Below, piece after piece: positions 32,044 through 42,214 of a DNA stretch of 64,000 nucleotides (within the stretch, counting starts at the first letter, position 1; every line of letters begins with the position of its first letter). Made by a program: the position numbers and the translations under genes. Origin of the DNA: Phocaeicola vulgatus ATCC 8482 (GTDB lineage: Bacteria; Bacteroidota; Bacteroidia; Bacteroidales; Bacteroidaceae). Location of the stretch: contig NC_009614.1 in the NCBI RefSeq assembly GCF_000012825.1, positions 1,054,001 through 1,118,000 on the forward strand, written 5' to 3'. The notes beneath the pieces are model-generated. The model saw only the letters and a program-made list of their open reading frames with translations. It did not search any database and was not told where the DNA came from.

Positions 32044-32469
32044 CTAAATAAGAATGCGCCTCATACCAAAGATATAGTGCTCGCAAGCACTATCCCAGGG
32101 AAGGGAATGGGAAGAGGCATACACATGGGTATGACAGCTTGCAAGACTGGCCATCCGGGCGGCCATCTTACGCAACAAAATTTTGATAAATTGGGTAGTT
32201 TCTATGGAGGAAAAACGGTACATGCGCTCTGCAGAGGCACTGACACGATGTGCTAAAGTATGAGCGTCCCCAAACTCCATATCTGCTATTCCCTTATTGC
32301 TATCCAAGGGAATGACACGATCTTCATTGATGGAGTGCTGCGGAGTAGTATCCGTATGCTGTACAGTACATACCGTCATTGATGCAGCTGGAACTGCATC
32401 TACATATTCTGTTCCGGCAAAAGCCAAGGCAAACAGAAAAAATAATATGACTGTAACAAATCCTTTCAT
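32044..32469 (-). CDS. Hypothetical exported protein
   Basis: A 141-residue protein with signal peptide residues 1-18 (VILFFLFALAFAG). The mature part has no recognised domain; it contains several Ser/His-rich stretches (CHTHVYASSHSLPWDSACEH). Short exported proteins of this kind are frequent and fast-evolving in Bacteroides. A -7 box lies 19-26 bp upstream, which supports it being a real gene. Confidence 0.6.
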   Translation of the reverse strand: MKGFVTVILFFLFALAFAGTEYVDAVPAASMTVCTVQHTDTTPQHSINEDRVIPLDSNKGIADMEFGDAHTLAHRVSASAERMYRFSSIETTQFIKILLRKMAARMASLASCHTHVYASSHSLPWDSACEHYIFGMRRILI

Positions 32470-32487
32470 TGCTTACTGTTTGGTTTA

Positions 32488-32495
32488 CAAAGATA
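32488..32495 (-). promoter_or_regulatory. -7 box of the 141-residue exported protein gene
   Basis: Minus strand TATCTTTG, fitting TAnnTTTG, 19 bp before the ATG at 32469. Confidence 0.5.
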
Positions 32496-32828
32496 ACATA
32501 AATAGCGTTTTAGATTTCATTTCATACAATAATTAACACATATCAAAGGTATTTTGTTTTAAGGGAGCTATGAAGGATTATCCAAAATTATGAAGGATCG
32601 GTTCTCAATTCCTTCATGGTTTCTTCCTGAAAAGCAACAGGTTACCTATCTATGACGGTTTTGAAGGAATTATTCGATGTTTCTAATTCCGACTTTAAAT
32701 TAAAAGCTGTTCTTGCTCTGCATGCCTCGTCCGTATCAAAACTTTTGTAAACAGAACAAGTAATATGCATGTGGACAGAAGCCTCACAGCTTGTTTTCTC
32801 ATTACTGCCGGTCAGGGCATAAAATAAA
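32496..32828. other. Intergenic region after the ribosomal cluster
   Basis: No gene supported. It contains a small hairpin, ATGAAGGA at 32590-32597 with TCCTTCAT at 32610-32617, and ATGAAGGAT occurs twice (32570 and 32590 regions). Nothing else was recognised. Confidence 0.5.
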
Positions 32829-32859
32829 AAAAGCCACAGCTTTTATAGCTATGGCTTTT
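32829..32859 (-). terminator. Terminator of the ribosomal protein super-operon
   Basis: On the minus strand a 12-bp stem (AAAGCCATAGCT with AGCTGTGGCTTT, one G:T pair) is followed by a run of T, 20 bp after the rplQ stop. A classic intrinsic terminator. Confidence 0.88.
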
Positions 32860-32879
32860 ATATATATGATGATTACAGA

Positions 32880-33368
32880 TTATTCAGCTTTAGGGGCTTC
32901 CTCTGTAGTTTCAGCTGCCGGTGCTGCAGGAGCTTCTGTAGCGGCTGCACTCTTCTTAGAACGACGAGTACGAGTTGCTTTCTTAGCAGTTGCAGTCTTA
33001 GCCATGTTTTCATCGTAATCTACCAATTCGATAAAGCACATTTCAGCATTATCACCCAAACGATGACCTGTTTTGATGATACGAGTATAACCACCCGGAC
33101 GATCTGCTACTTTTACAGAGATTTCTTTGAACAACTCCGTTACAGCAAACTTATCTTGCAAGTTGCTAAATACAACACGACGTGAATTAGTTGTGTCGTC
33201 TTTAGATTTTGTAATTAAAGGCTCAACGAATTTCTTCAAAGCTTTAGCCTTTGCAACAGTCGTAGTGATTCTTTTGTGCTTGATCAAAGAACAAGCCATG
33301 TTAGATAACATAGCACTTCTATGAGAAGCAGTACGACCTAAATGATTGAATTTCTTATTATGTCTCAT
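32880..33368 (-). CDS. rplQ: 50S ribosomal protein L17
   Basis: 162 residues. The N-terminal 120 residues are the conserved bL17 fold ([22 protein letters not shown], the signature with GRT..HR..ML.N), which lines the exit-tunnel region of 23S rRNA. The C-terminal 40 residues are an Ala/Glu/Thr-rich tail ([18 protein letters not shown]) usual for Bacteroidetes and absent from the E. coli protein. Last gene of the cluster, 3 bp after rpoA and followed by a strong terminator. Confidence 0.97.
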   Translation of the reverse strand: MRHNKKFNHLGRTASHRSAMLSNMACSLIKHKRITTTVAKAKALKKFVEPLITKSKDDTTNSRRVVFSNLQDKFAVTELFKEISVKVADRPGGYTRIIKTGHRLGDNAEMCFIELVDYDENMAKTATAKKATRTRRSKKSAAATEAPAAPAAETTEEAPKAE

Positions 33369-33371
33369 TTT

Positions 33372-34364
33372 TTATTCTTTATCTAATTTATATTTAGAGA
33401 TATCGGTTCCAAACGACAGATTCAGACCCTCGAGCAAATCATCAAGCTCCGTGAGCGATTTCTTACCGAAGTTTCTGAACTTCAACAGATCTGTCTTGTT
33501 GAACTGTACCAAGTCACCCAATGTTTCCACATCGGCAGCTTTCAAGCAGTTCAAGGCACGAACTGAGAGGTCCATATCAACAAGCTTAGTCTTAAGCAGC
33601 TGGCGCATGTGCAATACTTCTTCATCAAATTCTTCATTGCCGTCCACATCGGATGTTTCAAGAGTAATCTTTTCATCAGAGAACAACATGAAATGATAAA
33701 TCAATATTTTAGCGGCTTCTTTCAAAGCTTCCTTCGGGTGAATGGAACCATCGGTAGTAATTTCCAATACCAGCTTTTCGTAGTCAGTCTTCTGTTCAAC
33801 ACGGAAGTTTTCCACCTGATATTTTACATTACGTATCGGTGTGTAAATAGAATCGATAGGAATTACATTAACATCGGTACAATATTCGCGGTTTTCGTCG
33901 GCCGGAACATACCCTCTACCTTTATTAATGGTAATGTCCATCTGCATTGTTGCTTTTGAATCTAAATGGCAAATAACCAATTCAGGATTTAACACTTCAA
34001 ATCCAGTCAAATACTTACTTATATCACCTGCCTTAAATTCACTAGAATTCTCAACGGTAATGCTTACCTTTTCATTTTCGAACTCTTCTACTACTTGCTT
34101 AAATCTGACTTGCTTCAGATTTAAGATAATGTTGGTCACGTCTTCTTTAACACCGGGTACAGATGCGAACTCATGTTCTACACCTTCGATCTTAATCGTG
34201 TTGATTGCAAATCCTTCCAATGAAGAAAGAAGAATACGGCGTAAAGCATTACCTACGGTAATACCGAAACCGGGTTCGAGTGGACGGAACTCAAATTTTC
34301 CAAATCTGGAGTCCGCTTCCAACATTAATACTTTATCAGGTTTTTGAAATGCTAATATCGCCAT
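33372..34364 (-). CDS. rpoA: RNA polymerase alpha subunit
   Basis: 330 residues. N-terminal domain with [31 protein letters not shown] for dimer assembly, a linker near 235-250 and the C-terminal domain ([38 protein letters not shown]) with the helix-hairpin-helix that contacts UP elements and activators. Length matches the family. It lies between rpsD and rplQ, the standard alpha operon order, with gaps of 11 and 3 bp. Confidence 0.98.
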   Translation of the reverse strand: MAILAFQKPDKVLMLEADSRFGKFEFRPLEPGFGITVGNALRRILLSSLEGFAINTIKIEGVEHEFASVPGVKEDVTNIILNLKQVRFKQVVEEFENEKVSITVENSSEFKAGDISKYLTGFEVLNPELVICHLDSKATMQMDITINKGRGYVPADENREYCTDVNVIPIDSIYTPIRNVKYQVENFRVEQKTDYEKLVLEITTDGSIHPKEALKEAAKILIYHFMLFSDEKITLETSDVDGNEEFDEEVLHMRQLLKTKLVDMDLSVRALNCLKAADVETLGDLVQFNKTDLLKFRNFGKKSLTELDDLLEGLNLSFGTDISKYKLDKE

Positions 34365-34375
34365 GAAATTAATTA

Positions 34376-34981
34376 TTATTTAGAGTACAATTCAACGATC
34401 AAGTGTTCTTTAATGTTTTCAGGAATGTCTGCTCTTTCAGGTATATGTAACAACTTACCTACCTTAGAACTTTCATCCCACTCCAACCAAGGATATTTGC
34501 TGTGATTGAATCCTGCAAGTGAATTAGCAATCACTTCCAAAGATTTAGATCTTTCGCGTACACCCACAATCTGACCGGGTTTTACAGAGAATGAAGGAAT
34601 ATTAACTACCTTTCCATCTACTGTAATGTGCTTGTGACTTACTAACTGACGGGCAGCAGCACGAGTCGGAGCAATACCCAAACGGAACACCACGTTGTCA
34701 AGACGAGCCTCTAAACTCTGCAACAAGATTTCACCGGTAATACCGTTAGCACTTGCAGCCTTTTCAAACAGGTTACGGAATTGTTTTTCCAATACACCGT
34801 AAGTATATTTAGCTTTTTGTTTTTCTGCCAACATGACACCATACTCAGAAGTCTTTCTTCTTCTGTTGTTACCATGTTGTCCGGGAGGATAATTCTTCTT
34901 AGATAAAACTTTATCTGCTCCAAAGATTCCTTCACCGAATTTACGGGCAATTCTTGATTTTGGTCCAGTATATCTAGCCAT
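34376..34981 (-). CDS. rpsD: 30S ribosomal protein S4
   Basis: 201 residues. S4 fold with the S4 RNA-binding domain at about 90-150 ([35 protein letters not shown]). The N-terminal region, [17 protein letters not shown], lacks the zinc-binding cysteines, so this is the C-minus form. S4 starts 30S body assembly and in other bacteria represses its own operon. A 116-bp gap separates it from rpsK, larger than other gaps here, and could hold a leader for S4 autoregulation. Confidence 0.97.
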   Translation of the reverse strand: MARYTGPKSRIARKFGEGIFGADKVLSKKNYPPGQHGNNRRRKTSEYGVMLAEKQKAKYTYGVLEKQFRNLFEKAASANGITGEILLQSLEARLDNVVFRLGIAPTRAAARQLVSHKHITVDGKVVNIPSFSVKPGQIVGVRERSKSLEVIANSLAGFNHSKYPWLEWDESSKVGKLLHIPERADIPENIKEHLIVELYSK

Positions 34982-35097
34982 TTCTTTTTCTAATTTAATT
35001 GTTACTAATGAACTTAATTTGTTGCAGCCGCGATTACAGAAAGGAAGTGCAATCCATTATTAACAAAATCAAGTTACATATAAAAATAGGTTATCTA

Positions 35098-35487
35098 TTA
35101 AACTCTTCTTCTTTTCGGAGGACGACAACCGTTGTGCGGAAGCGGAGTTACATCAATAATTTCAGTAACCTCGATACCAGCTCCGTGAACAGTTCTGATA
35201 GCAGACTCACGTCCGTTTCCAGGACCCTTTACATAAGCTTTCACCTTTCTCAGGCCAAGATCAAACGCTACCTTAGCGCAATCTTGTGCAGCCATCTGTG
35301 CTGCATAAGGAGTGTTCTTCTTAGAACCTCTAAATCCCATCTTACCTGCAGAAGACCATGAGATAATCTGACCTTCACTATTTGCCAGAGATACAATGAT
35401 GTTGTTGAATGAAGAATGAACATGCAACTGTCCATTAGCGTCAACCTTCACATTTCTCTTCTTAGCTGCGACTGTTTTTTTTGCCAT
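35098..35487 (-). CDS. rpsK: 30S ribosomal protein S11
   Basis: 129 residues of the uS11 family: [39 protein letters not shown] and the basic C-terminal [15 protein letters not shown] are diagnostic. It forms part of the 30S platform near the Shine-Dalgarno/anti-Shine-Dalgarno helix. Eleven bp after rpsM and 116 bp before rpsD, in alpha operon order. Confidence 0.97.
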   Translation of the reverse strand: MAKKTVAAKKRNVKVDANGQLHVHSSFNNIIVSLANSEGQIISWSSAGKMGFRGSKKNTPYAAQMAAQDCAKVAFDLGLRKVKAYVKGPGNGRESAIRTVHGAGIEVTEIIDVTPLPHNGCRPPKRRRV

Positions 35488-35498
35488 ATCAACAATTA

Positions 35499-35879
35499 TT
35501 ATTTAGTAGCTTTTTTCTTATTTGCAACTGTTTTCTTTCTTCCCTTACGTGTACGAGCGTTGTTCTTAGTGCTCTGGCCACGAACCGGCAGACCAATACG
35601 GTGACGTACACCACGATAGCAACCAATATCCATTAATCGCTTAATGTTTAATTGCACTTCTGAACGAAGATCACCTTCTACTTTGTATTCAGCACCAATG
35701 ATTTCACGAATTTTAGCAGCCTGGTCATCTGTCCAGTCTTTTACTTTCACATCTCTGTCAACACCAGCCTTATCCAAGATTTTTGCTGAACTACTGCGTC
35801 CAATACCATATACATAGGTTAACGCAATCTCGCCTCTCTTATTCTGAGGCAAATCTACACCAACTATTCTTATAGCCAT
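35499..35879 (-). CDS. rpsM: 30S ribosomal protein S13
   Basis: 126 residues of uS13: [20 protein letters not shown] at the start, the helix-two-turn-helix [11 protein letters not shown] and the C-terminal basic tail [25 protein letters not shown] that reaches the P-site tRNA and head-body bridge. First gene of the alpha group, 33 bp after rpmJ. Confidence 0.97.
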   Translation of the reverse strand: MAIRIVGVDLPQNKRGEIALTYVYGIGRSSSAKILDKAGVDRDVKVKDWTDDQAAKIREIIGAEYKVEGDLRSEVQLNIKRLMDIGCYRGVRHRIGLPVRGQSTKNNARTRKGRKKTVANKKKATK

Positions 35880-35912
35880 ATACTAAATTATTTTTTTTGC
35901 AAAAATAATAAA

Positions 35913-36029
35913 TTATCCTTGACGTTGTTTATACTTAGGATTTTTCTTGTTAATAACATACAAACGGCCATTTCGTCTAACGATTTTGCATTCCGGCGTA
36001 CGTTTCTTTAATGATGCTCTTACTTTCAT
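35913..36029 (-). CDS. rpmJ: 50S ribosomal protein L36 (zinc-free form)
   Basis: A 38-residue protein read from the ATG at 36029 to the TAA at 35913-35915, too short for a routine open-frame list. It starts [15 protein letters not shown] and ends NPKYKQRQG, clear bL36. Only one cysteine is left (Cys14); the C..C..C..H zinc ribbon of standard L36 is absent, so this is the C-minus form. Placed between infA and rpsM as in most bacteria. Confidence 0.95.
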   Translation of the reverse strand: MKVRASLKKRTPECKIVRRNGRLYVINKKNPKYKQRQG

Positions 36030-36043
36030 ATCTTATTTCTTTT

Positions 36044-36262
36044 TTATTTATATCTAAAAACGATTCTTCCTTTAGATAAGTCATAAGGAGACATCTCTAC
36101 TCTGACCTTATCCCCGGGTAATATTTTAATGTAATGCATTCTCATCTTGCCAGAGATATGAGCAGTAATCTCATGCCCGTTTTCTAGCTCAACACGAAAC
36201 ATTGCATTAGACAATGCTTCAACTATAACTCCATCTTGTTCTATTGCGGATTGCTTTGCCAT
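36044..36262 (-). CDS. infA: Translation initiation factor IF-1
   Basis: 72 residues forming one OB-fold ([57 protein letters not shown]), the complete IF-1. It blocks the ribosomal A site during initiation. One base after map and 14 bp before rpmJ, so it is co-transcribed with the spc/alpha cluster. Confidence 0.97.
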   Translation of the reverse strand: MAKQSAIEQDGVIVEALSNAMFRVELENGHEITAHISGKMRMHYIKILPGDKVRVEMSPYDLSKGRIVFRYK

Positions 36263-36263
36263 A

Positions 36264-37061
36264 TTAAATTGCTTTATCTCCTAATACTTGTTCGACATAT
36301 TCAAATGAGGACAAAATATCTGCCTTCCCAACTCCTATTGCAACTGTATGCTCAAAGTGAGCGGCACATTTCCTATCGCGTGTACGCACTGTCCATCCAT
36401 CTCTTTCCATTACTATCTGGCGGGAACCCAATGTTATCATCGGTTCGATGGCAATGCACATACCCTTTTTCAACTGAGTGCCGTATCCTCTTTTTCCATA
36501 ATTGGGTACCTGCGGATCTTCATGCATATCTTTTCCAATACCATGACCTACGAATTCTCTTACCACACCATAGGAATTAGCCTCGCAATGTTGCTGGACA
36601 GCAAAACCTATATCACCCAAACGCTTTCCATGAATGGCATTCTCTATACCTAAATATAAAGCTTCTTTTGTTGTCTTCAAAAGTTTCAAGACCTCAGGAT
36701 CAACTTCTCCTACACAGAAGGTATAAGCTGAATCCCCACAAAACCCATTCATATAAGTACCACAATCAACAGAAACAATATCACCTTCTTTCAAAGGGAT
36801 ATCATTGGGAATACCGTGTACAACCTGATCATTTACCGAAGTACACAAGGTACTGGGAAACGGATCACCATACTGATTGGGAAAACCTTTAAAAGTAGGA
36901 ACAGCTCCATTATCTCTAATAAACTCTTCAGCCACCTTGTCAAGTTCCTTAGTTGTCACACCGGGTTTTATCAATTTAGCAACTTCAGCCAGAGTCCTAC
37001 CTACAAGTAGGTTACTCTGACGAAGCAGCTCTATCTCATCATCTGTCTTAAGAAATATCAT
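36264..37061 (-). CDS. map: Methionine aminopeptidase, type I
   Basis: 265 residues, cytosolic, removes the initiator methionine from new proteins. The five metal ligands of the pita-bread fold are visible: Asp in VDCGTYMNG, Asp in GDSAYTF, His in [13 protein letters not shown], Glu in IEPMITLG and Glu in FEHTVAIG. No N-terminal zinc-finger extension (type Ia). The order secY-map-infA is conserved in this phylum. Gap to secY 10 bp. Confidence 0.97.
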   Translation of the reverse strand: MIFLKTDDEIELLRQSNLLVGRTLAEVAKLIKPGVTTKELDKVAEEFIRDNGAVPTFKGFPNQYGDPFPSTLCTSVNDQVVHGIPNDIPLKEGDIVSVDCGTYMNGFCGDSAYTFCVGEVDPEVLKLLKTTKEALYLGIENAIHGKRLGDIGFAVQQHCEANSYGVVREFVGHGIGKDMHEDPQVPNYGKRGYGTQLKKGMCIAIEPMITLGSRQIVMERDGWTVRTRDRKCAAHFEHTVAIGVGKADILSSFEYVEQVLGDKAI

Positions 37062-37071
37062 CTCAGACTAA

Positions 37072-38418
37072 TTAATATGCAGCAACATTACCAGCACGCC
37101 CCTTGATTCTTCCGGAATTTAACAATCCGTCGTAATGGCGCATCAGCAAATGACTTTCTACCTGTTGGAGTGTATCCAATACAACACCTACAAGAATCAA
37201 TAAGGATGTACCACCGAAGAACTGGGCGAACTCAGCTTTTACTCCAAAAATACCGGCAAATGCAGGCATGATGGCTACAAGAGCCAAGAATATAGAACCC
37301 GGCAGAGTAATACGAGACATGATCGCATCTATATACTCAGCTGTATTCTTACCTGGTTTTATTCCCGGAATAAAACCATTATTTCTCTTCATATCTTCTG
37401 CCATCTGGTTAGGATTAATTGTTATTGCAGTATAGAAGTATGTAAACACAATAATCAATATTGCAAAAACAAAATTATACCAGAAGCTAGTATGATCTAC
37501 AAATGCACGTACAATACCACTTGCTGTTGCAGCATTTGAGAAACCTACCAATGTAATAGGGATAAACATGATTGCCTGGGCAAAGATGATAGGCATTACA
37601 TTCGCAGCATTCACCTTTAAAGGAATATATTGTCTTGCACCACCATATTGTTTGTTTCCTACAATACGTTTCGCATACTGTACGGGAACTTTGCGGACGC
37701 CTTGAACCAGCAAAATTGCTGCTGCAATAACGAACAACAAAAATACTATTTCCAACAAAAACATGATGATACCACCTGCACCCGGAGAAGCCAGACGAGA
37801 AACAAACTCCTGGAATAAAGATTGTGGCAGACGGGCAATAATACCAATCAAAATGATGAATGATATACCATTACCTATCCCCTTATCTGTTATTCTTTCT
37901 CCAAGCCACAGAATAAACATACTTCCAGCTGCCAAAATGATGGTAGAAGTAATTATAAAGAATGTCCAATCTAATGAAGCATTAAGTGATGGTCCGGCTT
38001 GCATCTTAAGGTTAAGCAAGTATGAGGGAGCTTGGAAAACCAAAATTGCAATTGTCAATATACGAGTATACTGATTGATTTTTCTTCTACCACTTTCACC
38101 TTCACGCTGGATTTTCTGAAAGTAGGGAACAGCAATCGCCAAAAGCTGAATTACAATTGATGCCGAGATATATGGCATGATTCCCAATGCAAAAATAGAT
38201 GCATTGGAAAACGCTCCTCCAGAGAACATGTTTAACAAGGCTAACAAACCTTCACTCGTTTGTTTATGCAACTGAGTTAACATAGCAGGGTTAATACCTG
38301 GCAGAACCACGTAAGAACCAAACCTGTAAATTGCAACAAATAATATAGTAATGAGGATCCTTTGTCTCAGATCCTCAATTTTCCATATATTCTTTAATGT
38401 TTCAATAGATTTTCTCAT
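37072..38418 (-). CDS. secY: Preprotein translocase subunit SecY
   Basis: 448 residues with ten membrane helices. Signature regions are FRFGSYV-like YRFGSYVVLPGINP, the plug and helix 2 region (LLNMFSGGAFSNASIFALGIMPYISASI) and GESGRRKINQYTR. The cytosolic loop GNKQYGGARQYIPLKVNAANVMPIIFA and the end LLMRHYDGLLNSGR are typical. Forms the SecYEG channel. Four bp after rplO, the usual spc order. Confidence 0.97.
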   Translation of the reverse strand: MRKSIETLKNIWKIEDLRQRILITILFVAIYRFGSYVVLPGINPAMLTQLHKQTSEGLLALLNMFSGGAFSNASIFALGIMPYISASIVIQLLAIAVPYFQKIQREGESGRRKINQYTRILTIAILVFQAPSYLLNLKMQAGPSLNASLDWTFFIITSTIILAAGSMFILWLGERITDKGIGNGISFIILIGIIARLPQSLFQEFVSRLASPGAGGIIMFLLEIVFLLFVIAAAILLVQGVRKVPVQYAKRIVGNKQYGGARQYIPLKVNAANVMPIIFAQAIMFIPITLVGFSNAATASGIVRAFVDHTSFWYNFVFAILIIVFTYFYTAITINPNQMAEDMKRNNGFIPGIKPGKNTAEYIDAIMSRITLPGSIFLALVAIMPAFAGIFGVKAEFAQFFGGTSLLILVGVVLDTLQQVESHLLMRHYDGLLNSGRIKGRAGNVAAY

Positions 38419-38422
38419 TGAA

Positions 38423-38869
38423 TCAGAGTTTTACTGCATTACCACCAACAGCTTCGATTGCAGCTACCGCACTCTTTGAAAAAGCATTAGCTTCCACATC
38501 AAGCTTAGTAGTCAAACTACCGTTACCTAGTACTTTTACCAATTGATTAGAAGAAATGAAACCAGCTTCAATAAAGTCATTCATACCTACCTTAGTCAGA
38601 TTCTTAGCTTCAGCCAATTTCTGAATAGTTTCAAGGTTAATAGCTTTATATTCTACACGGTTAATATTCTTAAAACCAAACTTCGGAACACGACGTTGAA
38701 GAGGCATCTGTCCACCTTCAAAACCAATCTTCTTTGAATAACCTGATCTTGATTTAGCACCTTTATGACCTCTTGTAGAAGTACCACCCAAACCAGATCC
38801 CGGGCCACGGCCAATTCTTTTTCTAGTCTTTGTAGATCCTTCTGCAGGTTTTAAATTACTTAAATTCAT
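38423..38869 (-). CDS. rplO: 50S ribosomal protein L15
   Basis: 148 residues of uL15: glycine-rich basic N-terminus (KRIGRGPGSGLGGTSTRGHKGAKSRSG), then the globular domain with GGQMPLQRRVPKFGFKN and the C-terminal KVLGNGSLTTKLDVEANAFSKSA. It threads deep into 23S rRNA. Thirty bp after rpmD and 4 bp before secY. Confidence 0.97.
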   Translation of the reverse strand: MNLSNLKPAEGSTKTRKRIGRGPGSGLGGTSTRGHKGAKSRSGYSKKIGFEGGQMPLQRRVPKFGFKNINRVEYKAINLETIQKLAEAKNLTKVGMNDFIEAGFISSNQLVKVLGNGSLTTKLDVEANAFSKSAVAAIEAVGGNAVKL

Positions 38870-38899
38870 ATCGTAATTAGTTTTTTTATTAACAATGAA

Positions 38900-39076
38900 T
38901 TACTTAACGATGGCAACCAGGTGTTTTACCTTTTCAACCATTCCCAGAATAGAAGGAGTTGCTTCGTGCTCAACCACACGATTCATCTTGCGAAGTCCCA
39001 GCGCATCGAGTACTCTCTTTTGATCAGCAGGAGCACCAATTCTACTTTTTACTTGTTTAATCTTAATAGTTGACAT
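38900..39076 (-). CDS. rpmD: 50S ribosomal protein L30
   Basis: A 58-residue protein read from the ATG at 39076 to TAA at 38900-38902, just under a routine length cut-off. MSTIKIKQVKSRIGAP and LDALGLRKMNRVVEHE are diagnostic of bacterial uL30. The ATG is preceded by a strong Shine-Dalgarno (AAGGAGG, 39081-39087), which is rare in this phylum. Located between rpsE and rplO as in the standard spc order. Confidence 0.95.
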   Translation of the reverse strand: MSTIKIKQVKSRIGAPADQKRVLDALGLRKMNRVVEHEATPSILGMVEKVKHLVAIVK

Positions 39077-39085
39077 AATTCCTCC

Positions 39086-39601
39086 TTATCCTCTAAATAC
39101 TTTTTCCATACTTACGCCTCTGTTCTGAGCAACCATACGGGCATCTCTCATCTCGCCCAAAGCTAAAATAGTAGCTTTTACCAAGTTGTGCGGATTAGAA
39201 GAACCTTTTGACTTAGCCAAAACGTCTGTAACACCCACACTTTCCAAAACAGCACGCATCGCACCACCTGCTACCACACCAGTACCGGTAGAAGCCGGCT
39301 TGATGAATACTTCAGCACCACCAAATTTAGCCGACTGTTCATGAGGAACTGTACCTTTCAATACAGGAACACGAGTCAAGTTCTTTTTAGCTGCTTCAAC
39401 ACCTTTAGCAATAGCAGCTGTTACTTCACCTGCTTTACCAAGGCCCCAACCAATAATACCGTCTTCGTTTCCAACAACGACAATTGCAGAGAAGCTGAAT
39501 GTTCTACCACCCTTTGTTACCTTTGTAACACGGTTGATAGCAACCAATCTGTCTTTTAACTCTATATCGTTAGTTATCTTAACTCTATTATTAACTGCCA
39601 T
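39086..39601 (-). CDS. rpsE: 30S ribosomal protein S5
   Basis: 171 residues of uS5: double-stranded-RNA-binding-like N-terminal domain ([32 protein letters not shown]) with the spectinomycin-contact loop [10 protein letters not shown] unaltered by eye, and the C-terminal domain with [23 protein letters not shown]. Acts in decoding fidelity and mRNA helicase activity. Six bp after rplR. Confidence 0.97.
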   Translation of the reverse strand: MAVNNRVKITNDIELKDRLVAINRVTKVTKGGRTFSFSAIVVVGNEDGIIGWGLGKAGEVTAAIAKGVEAAKKNLTRVPVLKGTVPHEQSAKFGGAEVFIKPASTGTGVVAGGAMRAVLESVGVTDVLAKSKGSSNPHNLVKATILALGEMRDARMVAQNRGVSMEKVFRG

Positions 39602-39607
39602 AATTGA

Positions 39608-39949
39608 TTAAAATTTAAGTCCACCGTTACGAGCAGCGTCAGCTACTTCTTTTATTCTCCCATGATACAAGTAACCATTACGGTCGAATACGACAGTCGT
39701 AATACCAGCTTCCTGAGCCTTCTTGGCAATCAGTTCACCAACTTTAGCAGCCTGTTCTTTCTTAGGCATAGCTTCCATTCCCAAAGATGAAGCTGCAGCC
39801 AAAGTTCTACCAGACAAGTCATCGATAACTTGAACGTAAATCTGCTTGTTACTTCTAAACACACTCATACGCGGACGTTCAGTAGTACCTGAAATCTTAT
39901 TGCGTACTCTATATTTGATCTTGATTCGTCTTTCTAATTTTGTTGTCAT
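39608..39949 (-). CDS. rplR: 50S ribosomal protein L18
   Basis: 113 residues of uL18, the 5S rRNA binder: [33 protein letters not shown], then [41 protein letters not shown], a diagnostic C-terminus. Gap of 21 bp from rplF and 6 bp to rpsE. Confidence 0.97.
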   Translation of the reverse strand: MTTKLERRIKIKYRVRNKISGTTERPRMSVFRSNKQIYVQVIDDLSGRTLAAASSLGMEAMPKKEQAAKVGELIAKKAQEAGITTVVFDRNGYLYHGRIKEVADAARNGGLKF

Positions 39950-39970
39950 GATAATACAATTTTATGTAAA

Positions 39971-40540
39971 TTATTTAGCACCGGCTGACTTACCAGACTT
40001 TCTACGAATTTCTTCGCCAACAAACTTAATACCTTTACCTTTATAAGGTTCCGGCTTACGGAAAGAACGTATTTTTGAACAAACCTGACCCAGCAGTTGT
40101 TTGTCACAAGATTCCAATATAATAAGAGGGTTCTTATTTCTTTCTGACTTAGTTTCTACCTTGATTTCAGGAGGTAACTGCATAAAGATATTATGAGTAT
40201 AACCTAAAGCGAAATCAATAATATTACCATTGTTTGAAGCACGGTAACCTACACCGACAAGTTCCAGTTCTTTCTTATAACCTTCAGAAACACCAATAAC
40301 CATGTTGTTAACCAAAGAACGATACAAGCCATGAAAAGCATGTCTTTGTTTTACGTTATCCAACATCGCGTTTTCGTTTTCTGTCAACATCACATGTCCA
40401 TCTTCAATTGCAACATTGATAGAAGGATCAACAAATTGGCTAAGTTCGCCTTTAGGACCTTTTACAGTAACTACATTATCCTTCAGAGTAACTGTTACTC
40501 CAGTGGGAATACTAATGGGTAATTTTCCTATTCTTGACAT
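39971..40540 (-). CDS. rplF: 50S ribosomal protein L6
   Basis: 189 residues, two repeated uL6 domains. MSRIGKLPISIP at the start, YRSLVNNMVIGVSEGYKKELELVGVGYRAS in the middle and the signature KRNPLIIL-type SCDKQLLGQVCSKIRSFRKPEPYKGKGI at the end. Binds at the sarcin-ricin loop region. Preceded by a perfect AGGAGGA Shine-Dalgarno at 40547-40553. Confidence 0.97.
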   Translation of the reverse strand: MSRIGKLPISIPTGVTVTLKDNVVTVKGPKGELSQFVDPSINVAIEDGHVMLTENENAMLDNVKQRHAFHGLYRSLVNNMVIGVSEGYKKELELVGVGYRASNNGNIIDFALGYTHNIFMQLPPEIKVETKSERNKNPLIILESCDKQLLGQVCSKIRSFRKPEPYKGKGIKFVGEEIRRKSGKSAGAK

Positions 40541-40554
40541 TGCTTATCCTCCTA

Positions 40555-40950
40555 TTAATATACGTAACAAAGAACTTCACCACCGATTTTCAGTTCAGCA
40601 GCTTCTTTGTTAGTCATTACACCTTTGGAAGTAGATATTATAGCAATACCTAAACCATTAATAACTCTCGGCATGTCTTTGTAACCCGTATACTTACGTA
40701 AACCCGGAGTAGAAACTCTAATAAGCTTCTTAATAGCATTTACTTTGTTTACTGAGTCGTACTTCAAAGCCACTTTGATAGTTCCTTGAGGACCATCTTC
40801 TACAAACTTGTAGTTCAGAATGTAGCCTTTGTCGAAAAGGATCTTAGTGATTTCCTTTTTCAAATTTGAGGCAGGCACTTCTACTACTCTGTGCTTTGCA
40901 CTAATTGCATTTCTCAATCTGGTGAGATAATCTGCGATTGGATCTGTCAT
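40555..40950 (-). CDS. rpsH: 30S ribosomal protein S8
   Basis: 131 residues of uS8: TDPIADYLTRLRNAISAKHRVVEVPASNLK at the start and the C-terminal signature RVINGLGIAIISTSKGVMTNKEA. Binds helix 21 of 16S rRNA; in E. coli it represses the spc operon through a site near rplE, which was not recognisable here. Fifty-seven bp after rpsN. Confidence 0.97.
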   Translation of the reverse strand: MTDPIADYLTRLRNAISAKHRVVEVPASNLKKEITKILFDKGYILNYKFVEDGPQGTIKVALKYDSVNKVNAIKKLIRVSTPGLRKYTGYKDMPRVINGLGIAIISTSKGVMTNKEAAELKIGGEVLCYVY

Positions 40951-41007
40951 ATAATAATAAATTAAATTAATCAGGACTACCCTGACAATATTTAAAAATA
41001 AAAAGAA

Positions 41008-41307
41008 TTACCAGCTTGCTTTCTTTACGCCCGGAATCAAACCATTAGAAGCCATTTCGCGGAACTGAATTCTTGAAATTCCGAACTGACGAATATAGCC
41101 TTTAGGACGACCGGTCAATTTACAACGGTTGTGCAAACGAATAGGATTAGCATTCTTAGGAATAGCCTGTAATTTCTGAGCAGCTTCAAAAGCTTCAGCA
41201 GGATCACCTGAGTTGACAATCTTTTTCAACGCAGCACGTTTTTCAGCATATTTGGCTACAAGTTTGGCTCTTTTTACTTCACGAGCCTTCATTGATTCTT
41301 TTGCCAT
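41008..41307 (-). CDS. rpsN: 30S ribosomal protein S14 (zinc-free long form)
   Basis: 99 residues, the long C-minus type of uS14. The C-terminal signature is [22 protein letters not shown] with a single cysteine, so no zinc ribbon. The N-terminal helical extension ([25 protein letters not shown]) is normal for this type. Six bp after rplE. Confidence 0.97.
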
Positions 41308-41313
41308 AATATA

Positions 41314-41871
41314 TTAATCTTTTTTTGAGTTTTTAAACGGTAAACCAAATTCCTTCAACAAAGCATAACCTTCTTCATCTGTCGGAGCAGAAGTTACAAA
41401 GGTAATATTCATTCCGAGAATTTTAGTAATACTATCGATATTTATTTCAGGGAAAATGATTTGTTCCTGAATACCCAATGTATAATTACCTCTTCCATCG
41501 AACTTGCTTTCGATACCTTTGAAGTCACGAATACGTGGCAAAGCAACACGAACAAGTTTTTCAAGGAACTCATACATTCTTTCACGACGCAAAGTCACCA
41601 TTACGCCAATCGGCATTTTCTTACGTAACTTAAAGTTAGCGATATCTTTACGTGAAACTGTTGCAACAGCTTTCTGACCAGTAATTGCTGTTAACTCATT
41701 AATAGCAACTTCAATAATCTTCTTATCAGCAACAGCCATACCCAATCCTTGATTGATAACAATCTTCTTAAGTACGGGGATCTGCATTGTTGAAGAATAT
41801 TGGAACTGATTCTTCAATGCAGGCGCAATGCGCTCTGCATATTCTTTCTTAAGGCTAGCAGTATTACTCAT
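41314..41871 (-). CDS. rplE: 50S ribosomal protein L5
   Basis: 185 residues of uL5, which bridges 5S rRNA and the P-site tRNA. Signature [37 protein letters not shown] and [22 protein letters not shown]. Its ATG overlaps the rplX stop by one base, so translation is coupled. Confidence 0.97.
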   Translation of the reverse strand: MSNTASLKKEYAERIAPALKNQFQYSSTMQIPVLKKIVINQGLGMAVADKKIIEVAINELTAITGQKAVATVSRKDIANFKLRKKMPIGVMVTLRRERMYEFLEKLVRVALPRIRDFKGIESKFDGRGNYTLGIQEQIIFPEINIDSITKILGMNITFVTSAPTDEEGYALLKEFGLPFKNSKKD

Positions 41872-42194
41872 TATTTAATCTCCTCTCCTGATTTTTTAGC
41901 ATAACGAACAAATGTTCTACCATCAGAACTTTCTCTTCTTCCCACACGTGTTGGCTTGCCTGTTTTAGGATCAACCAAATTCAAGTTTGAGATATGTATA
42001 GCAGCTTCCTGCTTTACGATACCACCCTGAGGGTTCTTTGCATTAGGTTTGGTACTTTTTGATACCATATTGATACCTTCTACAAGTGCACGTCCTTCTT
42101 TAACAAGAACTTTCAGCACACGGCCAGTTTTACCTTTATCTTCACCAGAGTTTACGTAAACTGTATCGCCTTTTTTTATATGTAATTTACTCAT
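41871..42194 (-). CDS. rplX: 50S ribosomal protein L24
   Basis: 107 residues of uL24 with the KOW motif at the start ([26 protein letters not shown]) and the conserved [29 protein letters not shown]. An assembly initiator for the 50S subunit. Its stop overlaps rplE by one base, 20 bp after rplN. Confidence 0.97.
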
Positions 42195-42214
42195 TACTTA
42201 AATCTTTTACAAAA

